Below, one piece after another: positions 23,252-58,948 of a stretch of 64,000 nt of DNA. The position numbers and the translations under genes were made by a program. The number at the start of each line of letters is the position of its first letter. Within the stretch, counting starts at the first letter, position 1. Below the pieces are notes generated by a model. That model made no database searches. It was given only the letters and a program-made list of their open reading frames with translations, and was not told where the DNA came from. The DNA comes from Siniperca chuatsi (taxonomy: Eukaryota; Chordata; Actinopteri; Centrarchiformes; Sinipercidae), in the NCBI RefSeq assembly GCF_020085105.1, contig NC_058055.1:14509822-14573821 (forward strand), given 5' to 3'.

Positions 23252-23265
23252 GTAACCATAGCAAC
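23252..23265 (+). promoter_or_regulatory. RFX X-box at CFAP298
   Basis: GTAACCATAGCAAC matches the X-box consensus GTNRCC-N(0-3)-RGYAAC at every fixed position. It lies about 150 bp upstream of the CFAP298 start codon, within the 5' UTR intron and about 140 bp downstream of the first donor. RFX factors with FOXJ1 drive motile-cilia genes through such sites, so this is the likely ciliary enhancer of the gene. Confidence 0.75.
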
Positions 23266-23575
23266 AGTCGTGTGCGGACGCTTCTAGAAAACACAAAGCT
23301 AGCTTTTAACTAGTTAGGTTAGCTGATATAGCTGTTTACATTCACTGGAGCAATCTTTTAAAAGATAATTTCTCTACAGTCACTGAAAATGGTAACACTT
23401 ACCTGTGCAGTAAAAGACGAGCACAAGACGGTCCCTACACTGTTCAGACTGGGCTCACACTTCGTTTAAAACCGATGACATTACTAGCTAAAGACTCCAT
23501 GAGATTCATAATCAGGACAGATACTTCTTCTTGTGAACTCTTTATGGCAGGTTATATTATTCCAAGCAGTATCAC

Positions 23576-23588
23576 TGCCCTCTAATGG
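23576..23588 (-). promoter_or_regulatory. CTCF-like motif upstream of CFAP298
   Basis: On the minus strand the site reads CCATTAGAGGGCA, 12 of 13 matches to the CTCF core. It is about 170 bp upstream of the apparent CFAP298 5' UTR exon. Motif only. Confidence 0.3.
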
Positions 23589-23689
23589 TAAATGGTGGTA
23601 ACACTGTGTTTTGCGCAATGAGGGGGATAAGGTCCTTATACAGTGTTTTTAGTCGTAATATTGTAATTTGAGTGACAATGTAGTACACT

Positions 23690-23800
23690 CCATAGGGATG
23701 GTGTGCCTTGCTCAAAGGCATTCCAGCAGGACAGATGAATTAATTGAACCTAGGTCATCTTGTTGAAACATGTTTATCCACTCGGCTGCCCTGCTACACC
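23690..23800 (-). mobile_element. tRNA-derived SINE head, degraded
   Basis: On the minus strand, GGCAGCCGAGTGGATAA (23790-23774) resembles a pol III A box and GGTTCAATT (23750-23742) a B box at tRNA-like spacing. Downstream lies CTTTGAGCAAGGCA, a phrase common in teleost SINE bodies. It is short and eroded, with no clear tail or target duplication. Confidence 0.55.
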
Positions 23801-26800
23801 AGCAGACAAGAGGACAATTCATCTGCTTACCTAAATATCTGCTTCTTTCCATTTGCAAATTAAAATACTATACACAAAAATACAGATAAAGGAACATATG
23901 AGACACGCAAAATGAACAGAACGAGGCAGCACCAATCAATCACTAATCATAAAAAAGGAAGATCAGTTAGACATTAAGATTAATTAAACATCATGAATCA
24001 AATATATTTCTAAAATTTTAAAATGATGGTGAACTCTCAATAATATTTAGGTTGGCAATCCATACATGAGTATCGTAATGTCTCTGGGAATACTGGCCAT
24101 GTCTGGTTTTACAAAAAAGAACACAAAGACTGTCAACCTGTCTAGTGTTATAATAATACATTTGAGAATCAAGTCTGATTGTATACTGATAGAATGTGAA
24201 GTAAAAGAGGAAAATATTGATACCAAAAATATAAATTAAACAATGATAGATGATTTTAGATTTAAGATGGTTTTGTTTTAGGTGCAAACAACCCCAGCAT
24301 AACATCTAGGTCCATGTAAATACGTTCCTGGTTTTTAGAGGCTATTTAGTCATTTGGAAGTAATATCCAGGATCTGAAAGGCTACCTAAATTACAGAGCA
24401 TATAGGACATACACATCATTTTGTTGGAGAAACAAATGTCTCCATTAACAAACATATAGTAAAATGTCTGTACAAATGAATTTTGAGTAGAGGTATATGA
24501 TGTAGAATTCTTTATGATGTGCAATAAAGGTACAGCCTGCAGTCAAAGAAGACAAACATCAGCATTCAGATAAAGTTACATTTATTTTTGCATACATACA
24601 ACATAAACTGCTTCATACATAAATGTGCAATCAGCTGTGCACTGAAAATATGGTACGTTGGATATTAACATGAATCGCAGCTTCATGTTTTCTCTTTAAT
24701 ACATACAGAATATGTTCAACAACACAGACTCTTATTTACTATGGATTATAGCCATAAAAGGTTAACTGACCTCACAGAAAGGAGCAATTTGTTTCCTATA
24801 AAATCTCATCTTGAACATAACATGACACAAAGCGCTGGCTAGTCTACTGTTAATGCAGATACAGTATCTACTGCACACATTTGGATAACACAATAAATGC
24901 ATTTTAGAGATGACCAACATGTAAGCAAAGGCAACCCGATACACTTGCTTACAGAGATAGCTACTGCTTTCAGTGCAGTGAATGAAGATTATTTTTACGT
25001 ATTTTACATGGTGTTTAAACAAAGCGCAGAAGCGTTAGTTAGCTGGTACTTTCTTGGCTCAGATGTTTTATCCTCCATGAACCATCAAAATACTTTTAAG
25101 ACATTTCAGCTGGTTACATCATTTGTAACGCAACATCTGAGTAGACTAACACAGCTGGCATGTGTCGCGTAAGGGAGGATTGTACTCTCACTGATCCTTT
25201 TGCAAAACTATTGCTTGTCATCATTGACGCTGACCTATACAACTCGACAGCAGTGAAAGTAGGTAGTACAGGGGGGGAAATACTGACACATCACCTCTGA
25301 CAACACCACACACGCCGCATGAATGGTTATCAGCGAGGCTCAGTAACCATTACTCTCAACTGGAGGAAACGGATATGGGTGAGATATCACAGGCGGATCT
25401 GCAAACGCTGAGAAGAGTTTTGTCACCCAACGCTCAAAATCACACTACTGTCTGGAATGTGGGCACACTTCGCCTGGGAAGGACACAACAAACAACTGGA
25501 AATGATTATCTGGTGGTCTTTGGGTCTGAGAATACAGTGTAGCTGAGTCTGTTTATTCAGTCAAGGTGGTGAATAACCTTCTGTTATTGTTGCTACCAGG
25601 GAATTCTCACTCAGGTGGTGGGTACTTTGTGGAAAAAAATTCCTTTGTCATGTATTGTTAACATTTTCGCATACAGTGATGTCACTCCGCAGCCCTTTGC
25701 AGGCCGGAGAGCGGAAATACACAAATACAGTCAAGAGCGAGTGACTACAGTGGCTGTTAGTTCAGAACCTGTAAGCAAATGCACTGTGTTTAGAGAAGAC
25801 TTCCTGGGGGAAAAGCTCTGGTATTCCACTCTTAACTCTGTACACACTCACATCCAAACACAAACACCACACCAGACGATACACACCTTAAACACAACAC
25901 ATTACTTCTCACCACAGTATCAACAATAGATTATTTAGAGTAAATGTTCTTAGAAATAAAAAGCGTGACTTTTGCAATAAACAAAAGTTTAAGTAAAAAA
26001 AATGTGCCCTCTTATTATTATGCACGGCATGTCCTTGCTGCCATGTCCACAGACCCAAATCACATCACCTTCGTACATAAGAGTAACGGAAGCATACACA
26101 CGCATACGCCACATTCTCTGAATTTACAATGGTATGGTTAAATACTCAAGGAAATCAAGGATCAAAACACGAGAGGTGGAAATGTCAAAAAGCCCTCTGA
26201 TCTGTCCGCAGGCTCTCGTTTTTGTCACTCTGTCATCAACAAGAATACAACCAAGAGAGCACACACAGCATTTCAGTGCATATCAGTTACTTTGTGCAAA
26301 CCACTGATACAGTCATCACAAACACACATACGCACATTTAGCGAGTAGTTTCCATATGGAAAACATACATTTATACATAATCACTATGTATAGGGTTTTG
26401 ATATAGAGCTACAAAATATCAGCTAAGCTTAACAGCCCATAGACAACGAGTGATGACTGAGTAGAGAGAGAACAAAATGTCTTATTATCAAGTGAATGAG
26501 GTGATGTTATAGAGCATCAGTCCTGCGGCAGTGAACAGTTTGACTAACTATGACACTGGCTTGTGCTGTTCTCATTGTGTCAGCAAGGAGGCAATGATAA
26601 AACCCAGTGCAACATAAAGTACATTCATGATAAAAGTGAGCGCACAATATGACTTTTAAATCTGCACACCACGGACACAAACGAACAGAAAAAAAAAAAT
26701 AAATAAAAATTTACAACAAACTCTTTGCAAGTCAAAGCGATCTCTTATTGCTGCAGACTGCAGCAATTTTGAGGGCAACTGTAAAACCTGCAGTGCATAG

Positions 26801-27364
26801 CCTTCTACTACATGTACACTGAGAAAGTAGAAGAATACCTTCTACTCTGAGAATCCCGCTCTAATGTACAGATCAGTCAAAATGATGGGTATGAGCCGCA
26901 GTGCGTCAGCCAATGTAGCAAATGCAAAGTTAACACTGATTTAGGTGAAAGCTCGCAGGCGAATGCAGTGTGCTGCACGGCCACACAGACATGACCTAAT
27001 ATTGCACAGGTGGTTACACACATGACTTGTGTGTGTATAGATGTACTTTATATAACGATATACTGTAGACACAGGCACGTTTGCTGCCATAAATAAAAAT
27101 AAACGTCAGAACGATTCATATTAAAATAAATGTTGATATCAGGGAACAAGCAAACATCTCTGTGGTAAAATTGGAATGCACGTTTAGGCTCATAACCTTC
27201 TCATGTTACTGCTTGAGATATAAATCGTTTCCTATGATTCAGAAGGGGATTGGTCTATTCTTCTTAAATACCGTCTCTTTTTTACATACACGCACATACA
27301 CATATACACATTTATCATAGATCTATACATATCTGGATATGCCCTTTACATATTAAGAGTGATC
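23801..27364 (-). other. SYNJ1 3' UTR and downstream region
   Basis: These 3.6 kb hold no recognisable coding exon. Most is probably the SYNJ1 3' UTR: it is AT-rich, follows directly after the stop codon on the minus strand, and contains possible polyadenylation hexamers, for example TTTATT on the plus strand at 24591-24596. That would give a 3' UTR of about 2.8 kb. The extent is inferred, not shown. Confidence 0.45.
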
Positions 27365-51827
<24,463 letters not shown>

Positions 51828-53924
51828 TGTTGATCCAAGATGAAAAAACCTATGTTATGACCTGGAAACCAAAAAGAACAAATGACAGCAGATCAGATAA
51901 AGAGACATTCCCAATCAGACACAATATCTGTAATTTGAAGGCTACTAGAGAGCTGTATGCTCTATTTATTGTTGATGGAGAGGTGATGTATGATCGGACC
52001 ATACAGCGCTTGCTTTTTAAGATGTTTGGATCAACAATGTAGTTATTCAATTTTGTATAGCTAACGTTGTGACTGAACCAAATATCAAGACGTTACAAAA
52101 ACTAAATGTAAATAATTGTACACCACTTTTGACTGCGGGAAATGCATTATTGGGTTTAAGTTTTAGAATTTCTAATGAATCCCCTACTAATTGACGAAAT
52201 TTGTCACATTATTAAACAATAACGTTACAAATTGCGTGATTCAGACAAGAAAACTTGCGAACATTGCGAAATCAGGTGCCTAACATACTATCAATTACGG
52301 ACATAGGTAAGGCCCACACATATGACACACTAATCTTATTTTAAACTGAATATCGCAGGTAGCTGGAGATTGTGAGCAGCAGGAGCACTGTGAGACATAA
52401 CGTTAGGCCGGGGGACTGATATATCATCCATCCTGACACGGACAGTCACGACTTTGTAGTTCAACTGCAGCAGGCGAAGCTAACGCTAACGTTTGCCCGC
52501 CAGCTGGCTTTAACGCTAGACTGGGGACCCAACTAAGAAAACAAGAGGGATAAAATGTTAAAGCGAAAACAGCTTGCTGTCTTTCACCTATCTAACGCTA
52601 GCTGATAACGTTAGCTAAGTTAGCGAAATTAATCACAGGAATAGCTATGGTTCGCTAGCTGGCGATATTTTGATGGTGGTAAATACCTGCACGTCCGAGA
52701 TGATAAGCTGACAGTTATTAATGCCTACATCCTACATTTGAGCGACTCGGCCATGTGAAACATATATAAACCCGTGCAATCATATACATTTCTGCTGTAT
52801 ATTACAATTGTAGGTTAGATTTAAATTACAAAGCGGAAGGGCAACAGATTTCGCCTTACCGTATCCCCCACCGGGTTGTTACTCCGCTGTCACAACAAAA
52901 TCCTTCCCGGTGTGTTGGCAAAATGGTACATTCCGACGCAAAGCACGCCTACCTCACGTTACCGTAATACCTAGTGAAATGGTAGCGTGTGCTACGGAAG
53001 TAGTTAGAGTACGTAAATAAAATATTTTGTTAGCTAAATCCTGAACGTCCCTTAGAGGTATTTCAAACGCATGCTAATATGCAATAAAGAGCTTATTACA
53101 GAAAGTCACAAACTGTTCTCGTCCGCTTTAACTCATGACTGACAGTTCCTCTGTCGAATAAACGCAGCCTTGAAGTATACTGTCCAATCGTATATGGTGA
53201 GGGGCGGGACCTCAGTGTTTCATAATAACCCCGTGCACGTCTGTATAAAACAAGAGCTCCTACTAATCTCGTATAAACAATGTTTTGCAGGGGTTAATTT
53301 ATTGGTTACAACATGATCCAAGCGACTATTTAAAAGGTGGGTGTTATACTGCATGTTTTTGTCAACATCCTATAAGAAAATAAGGCTAAGGCTAAGCTGT
53401 TCTCTTCCATTGTGTGCTATCTTAACCTATCCCAGCTCATCCTGCAGCATTCTGTATTTACAGCAACAACCAAACTGTTTCAAACTGTCAGATAATGTTG
53501 GATCGATAATGTAGTGCAAACTCTCTCTCACTCGATGATCCTCAAAAGGCAAAAACAACCAAACAAATATGATCTGCACTTCCACGTAGAACCTGTCTTA
53601 TGAATCAGTTTTGTGCTGTTTAAAGAGGAATACTGTGGTTAACATTTGTTTACCCTGCACACTGTAACCTGAACGTCGAAGTGTTCAGTTCAAGTGTTGA
53701 AGGTTGCGGCTTTCAACAACAGAATAATCTTTACCGAGATGTTTAATATTCTAAATTAGTTACTTTTTTGTGTATTACAAAAATGGCAGTTCCTTATAAT
53801 ACACTGTCATATGTTTTAAAGACCCACCTCATATCTGCTCAGACGTACAGTTAACCTGTCTTTTTAACCCTATTATCTGTGCTCATGTTAATCGCTAAAT
53901 TAATCCTCTTCATGTCTTTTTCAG
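51828..53924. other. Divergent promoter region of SYNJ1 and SLC46A3
   Basis: Upstream of the SYNJ1 start codon the minus strand offers two donors, GTATTTACC at about 52687 and GTAAGG at 52859-52854, suggesting alternative untranslated first exons. Starts of transcription are probably near 52.7-52.95 kb, where the DNA is CpG-richer and holds ETS-like GGAAG motifs. To the right, the SLC46A3 coding exon is preceded by an acceptor (TTTTTCAG, ending 53924), so its first exon is untranslated and lies upstream; CCAAT (53187) and GGGGCGGGAC (53202) mark a plausible promoter. No other coding exon is seen. Confidence 0.5.
52390..52650. repeat. Cluster of TAACGTTA/GCTAACG palindromic motifs
   Basis: Within 260 bp there are about seven copies of TAACG(C/T)TA-type words, including ATAACGTTAGG, GCTAACGCTAACG, TTAACGCTAG, CTAACGCTAGC and ATAACGTTAGC. 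They lie in the SYNJ1 5' region. Similar words recur near the MIS18A start (3766-3817). Confidence 0.6.
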
Positions 53925-53945
53925 GGAATCCTGCAGCCCCTCAAA

Positions 53946-56900
53946 ATGAAGGGTCTTTTCCTCGTGGAGCCGGTGGTTGCCCTGTACGCTTTCTCCAGTT
54001 TTCTCATCTATCCTCTCGTGCAGCAGTATGTGTACCGGAGGCTCTGGCAGCAGCTGACAAATACCACCTATCCCATCTCTGATAACAACTCCAGATGTGC
54101 AGCAAACAGCAGCAGCAATCATTCAAGCTACCATGAGGTTAGTCATTAATCACTGGATGTAAGAGAGCATGCATTTAAGCAACTCAAGGCAAAATGAGTA
54201 TTCTCAATTACAAATATTTGGAACATGTTGCATTTGATTTTTCCTTCCACTTAAAATATGCTAAGAATTAATGTACTTATTGACTTTTCATTATCCACCT
54301 GTGTAACATTTTCAGTATAAAAAGTACTGAAATTTTGTAAGGGCATTAATACTATCAATATTATTTAGGAACTATTTTTACACAGACTTTAGAGAGAGGG
54401 GGGAGAAAAATGCCTCTGCTCTCCTTTGTGTTTTCTGCCTCCTACATTGTACATGCATGTGACGCTGACTCAGTCACTGTTGTGTCATGGTTTCTGTGTG
54501 TTGATGAAAAGAAATGTCTTACTGACAGCAAAAAGTCAGGCTTCCTAAAGTAACCTGCAGTCTAGTCTTACACAACTGCAGTTTGTATCTCAGCAACTAT
54601 CCGTGTCTGTGTTTAGCCTGACACAGCATACGTTTTCCTATAACCCTTTGAGATCCCCAGATCCCACAGCTCAGGTAAAAAGAACTGATTCAGCTACTGC
54701 GCCGTAAGGTGATATGCAAGGGAGACCTGTGACTAAAGTTTACTGTTCTGAACTCGTAAAGACACTGACTGACATTCTGTAGTAGCAACACTTTTGCCAA
54801 AGAGTGATAATCTTATTAAATCACTTAATCGCTAATTCACAGCAATTAAGTCTGCAGTACACCAAGTCATACTGCATTATAAGAAGGATTTAGAAGAAAT
54901 ATTCTTCTGCAAAAAGTATTAGTAATGTTTTTTTATCATGTATTTATAGTAGAAGAGTGAAACGCAACAGGGAAGTGAGAACAAACGCACTGATCTAGAA
55001 AAGCCTTTTTTTTGTCTGAAAATAGCCACTCCTACACCTGTTGCATTGTCGAAAGCTTTGCTCCTTTCGCCCTGAATAAGAAAAACCTCACATGAAATGT
55101 TTGCAAAATCGAAGTGTTTCCATCCTGTGTTGGTTTCATGACATTAGATAGTCACTATCTCTGTTTAACTTGTGTTGTTTGGAGGATAGTTGCCAGCTTG
55201 AGGGTCGTTCTTTTGCCTCCTGAGGCCTGCTATTACAGTTAAATCCAGACATTCCAGTGTCAGTCCATACATTTTTTTTTAGACACTAAACTATGCTCTC
55301 TCTTTCTGTGTTTCCAGGTGGTACAGAGGCAGGCATCTCTCTTCTCCCTTTACACAGAGCTCTTCTCCACAATCCCCTCTTTGGTTGTCACTCTCATGCT
55401 TGTGGCCTATAGTGACCGGGGAGGACGCAAGGTCACAATCATCATGCCTTTGATTGGCTCGTTGATCTACACCTTGGCCTTCCTGACAGTGTCCTACTTT
55501 GAGCTCAACATTTACTTGCTCATTGGCTCCTCGCTTCTCAGTTCTCTGTTTGGCGGCTTGGGCACATTTCTGGGGGGCTGTTTCGCCTACATAGCAGATT
55601 TGTGTGAGGATGGTCATCAGAAGACGCTGCGCATGGCTGGACTGGACATGATGATTGGCCTGTTGTCTGGGGTGGCATCAATATCAACAGGCTACTTTCT
55701 GAGAGCTGCGGGCTTTAACTGGCCTTTTGTAACCTCTGCACTGTGTCAGTGTATGATCCTGCTCTATGCAATTTTCATCCTTGAAGAGACTGTGAAGAAG
55801 GCTCCCACTGATGCCATAATTCTAGATGGGTCTCCTCAGCGTTCAGCCTTGAAACAGATGATCTATGGGGTCTACCAGATGTTTGCAGGGGCCAGCTGCA
55901 GGTGTAAAACTGTCTTGGTCCTTCTGATGCTCATCTTCACCAGCTTCTCCTTTGCCTATGTGGGTGGGATCTCGTTGGTGACACTATATGAGCTCAATGA
56001 GCCACTGTGCTGGACTGAGATTTTGATTGGCTACGGCTCAGCACTGTCCACCACTGTGTTCCTGGTCAGTTTTGTGGGAGTGTCAGCGTTCACTTACTGT
56101 GGTGTGCCACAGCTGCTCATTGTCCTGATGGGGATCCTGTCCGTCATATCAGGCATGGTCCTGCTGGCGTTTGCTAAGACCACTTTACTGATGTTTATAG
56201 GTGAGGAGAAACTTCCATAACAACTGTGCTGCTTAAACCAGTAGTGCACCAATAGTTTTGAATCTCCTGTTTAGTGAAAAAAAAGACTAAAGCCTTGTCT
56301 GTCAGTTGTTTACAAGGTCATGTATGTGCAGAAACTGAATTAAAACCTGCACCTGATTTAATTCTTGCTTGACCAAGTTTGGTAATGTTGAATAGTTTAA
56401 TGAGGATGCTGGAGAATGATCAATTAGTTTCACCTTCTACTGTATGTCAGATATTGGAAATTGTGTTGTGAAATTATGCACAGGATTTGTGGCCTTATCT
56501 CCTTGTTTAGTAACTAGCTAATAAGCCTCAGTGTTGCTAACCATCACACATGTAAGACAATGTTAATATCTCTGTTTTATTTAAAGTTAATGGGTGTAAA
56601 AAGACAGGACATATATTTTTAGCTGCAGAAAAAGAAATATAATGGCCATACTGAAGAGTAATATAAAAAGGAAAATTACATAAATGTTAACATCTACGTA
56701 ACATTACATGCTAGTTTCACAGGTTACTGATTGACAGAACCCACCTTTCCTACCACATTTACAAGGTGTAGAAATGTTACTAGGGTTATAGCACCTTGTG
56801 TATTTTATTAGATGATTCCACTAAGCTGATAAGACAATATAGTTATGATATATTATCACTGCATTGTTTGTTTAAACTGTCATTTAGCCATTATCCCCAC

Positions 56901-58948
56901 TTTTTCACTTTTATAATGTTTAGCATTTTTTTTGCAAACATAACCTTAAACAACTGAAATATGAATTTACTTTAATTATAATGTATGTATTTTACAATTT
57001 GATGGGGTTACATTATATTCCCTGCATTATGATGCGTAATATAATGTCTGTCTTCTTTTATTTGTTTACCACAGTGAGGGTCCCAATGCTTCTGTCTATC
57101 ATGCCTTTCCCTGTTCTACGCTCCATGATGTCAAAAATCATCTCAAAGTCTGAGCAGGGTGAGTGGGTTTCGACTTTGCAGGTGCCACAAAGCCGTGTCT
57201 GTGTGTTTGTAGAGTCACAGTCTATTGAAGAGTTGCCTGCCTCATTAACTTCATGATGCACTTGAAAACAAAGCACTCCAAGTTTCTGTTCCTTAGAGCG
57301 AAGGGGAATCTTGGAACTAAACTGTTTTATTTTAGCTCTATCCTGTTGTTAGTTACCCTGCCACTTCTTAAAAATTGTTTTTCTTCTCTCCTGGGTGTGT
57401 TCTTGCAGGAGCCCTGTTTGCCTGTCTTTCCTTTCTGGAGAGTTTAACTAACAATGTATCGAGTGCAGTTTTCAACAGTGTCTACGCTGCTACGGTGGCA
57501 TGGTACCCTGGCTTCATCTTCCTGTTGTCTGCAGGACTCTGTGTCATCCCTTTGTTTCTTCTAGGGTAAGTTCATCATGTTGCCAATGTAGATAACACAA
57601 CATTATCACCATACATCGCTTTGGCATGTTTTACTGCATAGTGCAAATAGTATTATTAAAGCATACAATCATAATTTTCCAAACTAATTTCCTATTGTAC
57701 CTTCTAGGCACTATTGGTCTCCATTCACTTTAGTATGCCATAAAAATCAACATGTAGCAGCTTCCTCATACATTCAAGGGCCATCCAACATTCACAAAAT
57801 AATAGTGTCCCTCTAAAAGAATTGCATTAATGATCGATGATGACTTGACCAAAACACAGAAATAGTCAGTGAAACCTGCTGTTTCTCTTGGTGCTGTGCA
57901 AACTAACTTGTAGAGAGAGAACTTTTTCATTTAAGCTAATAAAGTGTTCAGAGAGTATTCTCCCCAAAGTTATTCATTCATTCTACAATAAAAACAGAGC
58001 AGTTTATGTCGTAGATATGCTTCAGGTGTAGAGCTGTACTCTGTGGATAGAGTTGCATTACAAACACCTCTTTTTTCTTCTTCTGCTGAGTCACTGTTTG
58101 CAAGTTTGGCTTGACTAGAAAAGTTGAACACTGTGCTTGATTTGGGCTCTCAGAAAACAGGATGATTCAGTTCCTCATTCCTGCAATCATCACATCCAAC
58201 TTCCCTTGTCAAATTGAATTTGTATTTTGACTAATACACCATCAACATTGATGCTGTGTTATATAGAAATGGAGGAAATGCGATAGAAGGATACTTATCT
58301 GTGGTATACCATGTTCTTACATTTGTTTTGTTACACTAAGTTGACAAAGTAGTGCTGCTGCGTCAGTCGGGGAGGTGTAGCGTGAAACATAAAACTCCTT
58401 GAGTGAATCAACCTCTATCACATGCAATGCTTCTTCTGTTACATAGTGGGTAGTTATAGAATAACAAAGCCACTGGTTCAGCAATCTCAACTGAAACCTG
58501 TACTGTATGTTGCAGCCATTTTTAAAATCACTATCCCATTTAATACGTTCCTTGAACTTTCAGTGGCAGAAGCCAACAGTGAACGCTGTAACTCTTGTTT
58601 ACATATTCCAATTGGGGTTTAGGTCTTGTAACATTTGAAACATCAGTGATTTTGATAGCTAAAAATATTGTTGTATTGTGTTGGAAATGTCTCTAACTCA
58701 GGCAAGCTGATGCAGGTGTGTAGAGAGAAGCTATGTTGAAACTGCTGAGAAGACAGTTGCCCAGTTTAGTTGGACAGTAATATATCCCATATTTTCCTGC
58801 CTCATTTATGCCTGTTTTTCCACATTTCAGGGTGGTGGGTCTGAGAGGAGTGGATGTTGCCAAAGAGGTCAAAAAGCCAGAGCCTTACATCTCAGGGGAG
58901 GAGGATCCTGTTGAAGATCAGAACGAAAACAGTCCTCTTCTTAGCTGA
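53946..58948 (+). CDS. slc46a3: SLC46A3-like lysosomal solute transporter
   Basis: SLC46A3 is a major-facilitator transporter of the lysosomal membrane, linked to export of steroid conjugates, antibody-drug catabolites and muropeptides and to copper balance. Five coding exons join in frame: 53946-54137, 55318-56200, 57075-57158, 57409-57565 and 58831-58948 (477 aa; human 461). MKGLFLVEPVVALYAFSSFL forms TM1; QQYVYRRLW follows as in SLC46A3. The TM1-TM2 loop carries several N-glycosylation sequons (NTT, NNS, NSS, NHS). The MFS motif between TM2 and TM3 is SDRGGRK (96-102). Later family stretches include ATVAWYPGFIFLLSAGL. The C-terminus ENSPLL fits an acidic dileucine sorting signal. SLC46A1 or A2 is less likely from the N-terminal match. 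Exon 2 is unusually long (883 nt). Confidence 0.9.
54138..55317. other. SLC46A3 intron 1, nothing recognised
   Basis: This 1.2 kb AT-rich intron shows no coding exon, RNA gene or recognisable repeat. Confidence 0.5.
57566..58830. other. SLC46A3 intron 4, nothing recognised
   Basis: This 1.3 kb intron between the last two coding exons has no supported internal feature. Confidence 0.5.
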
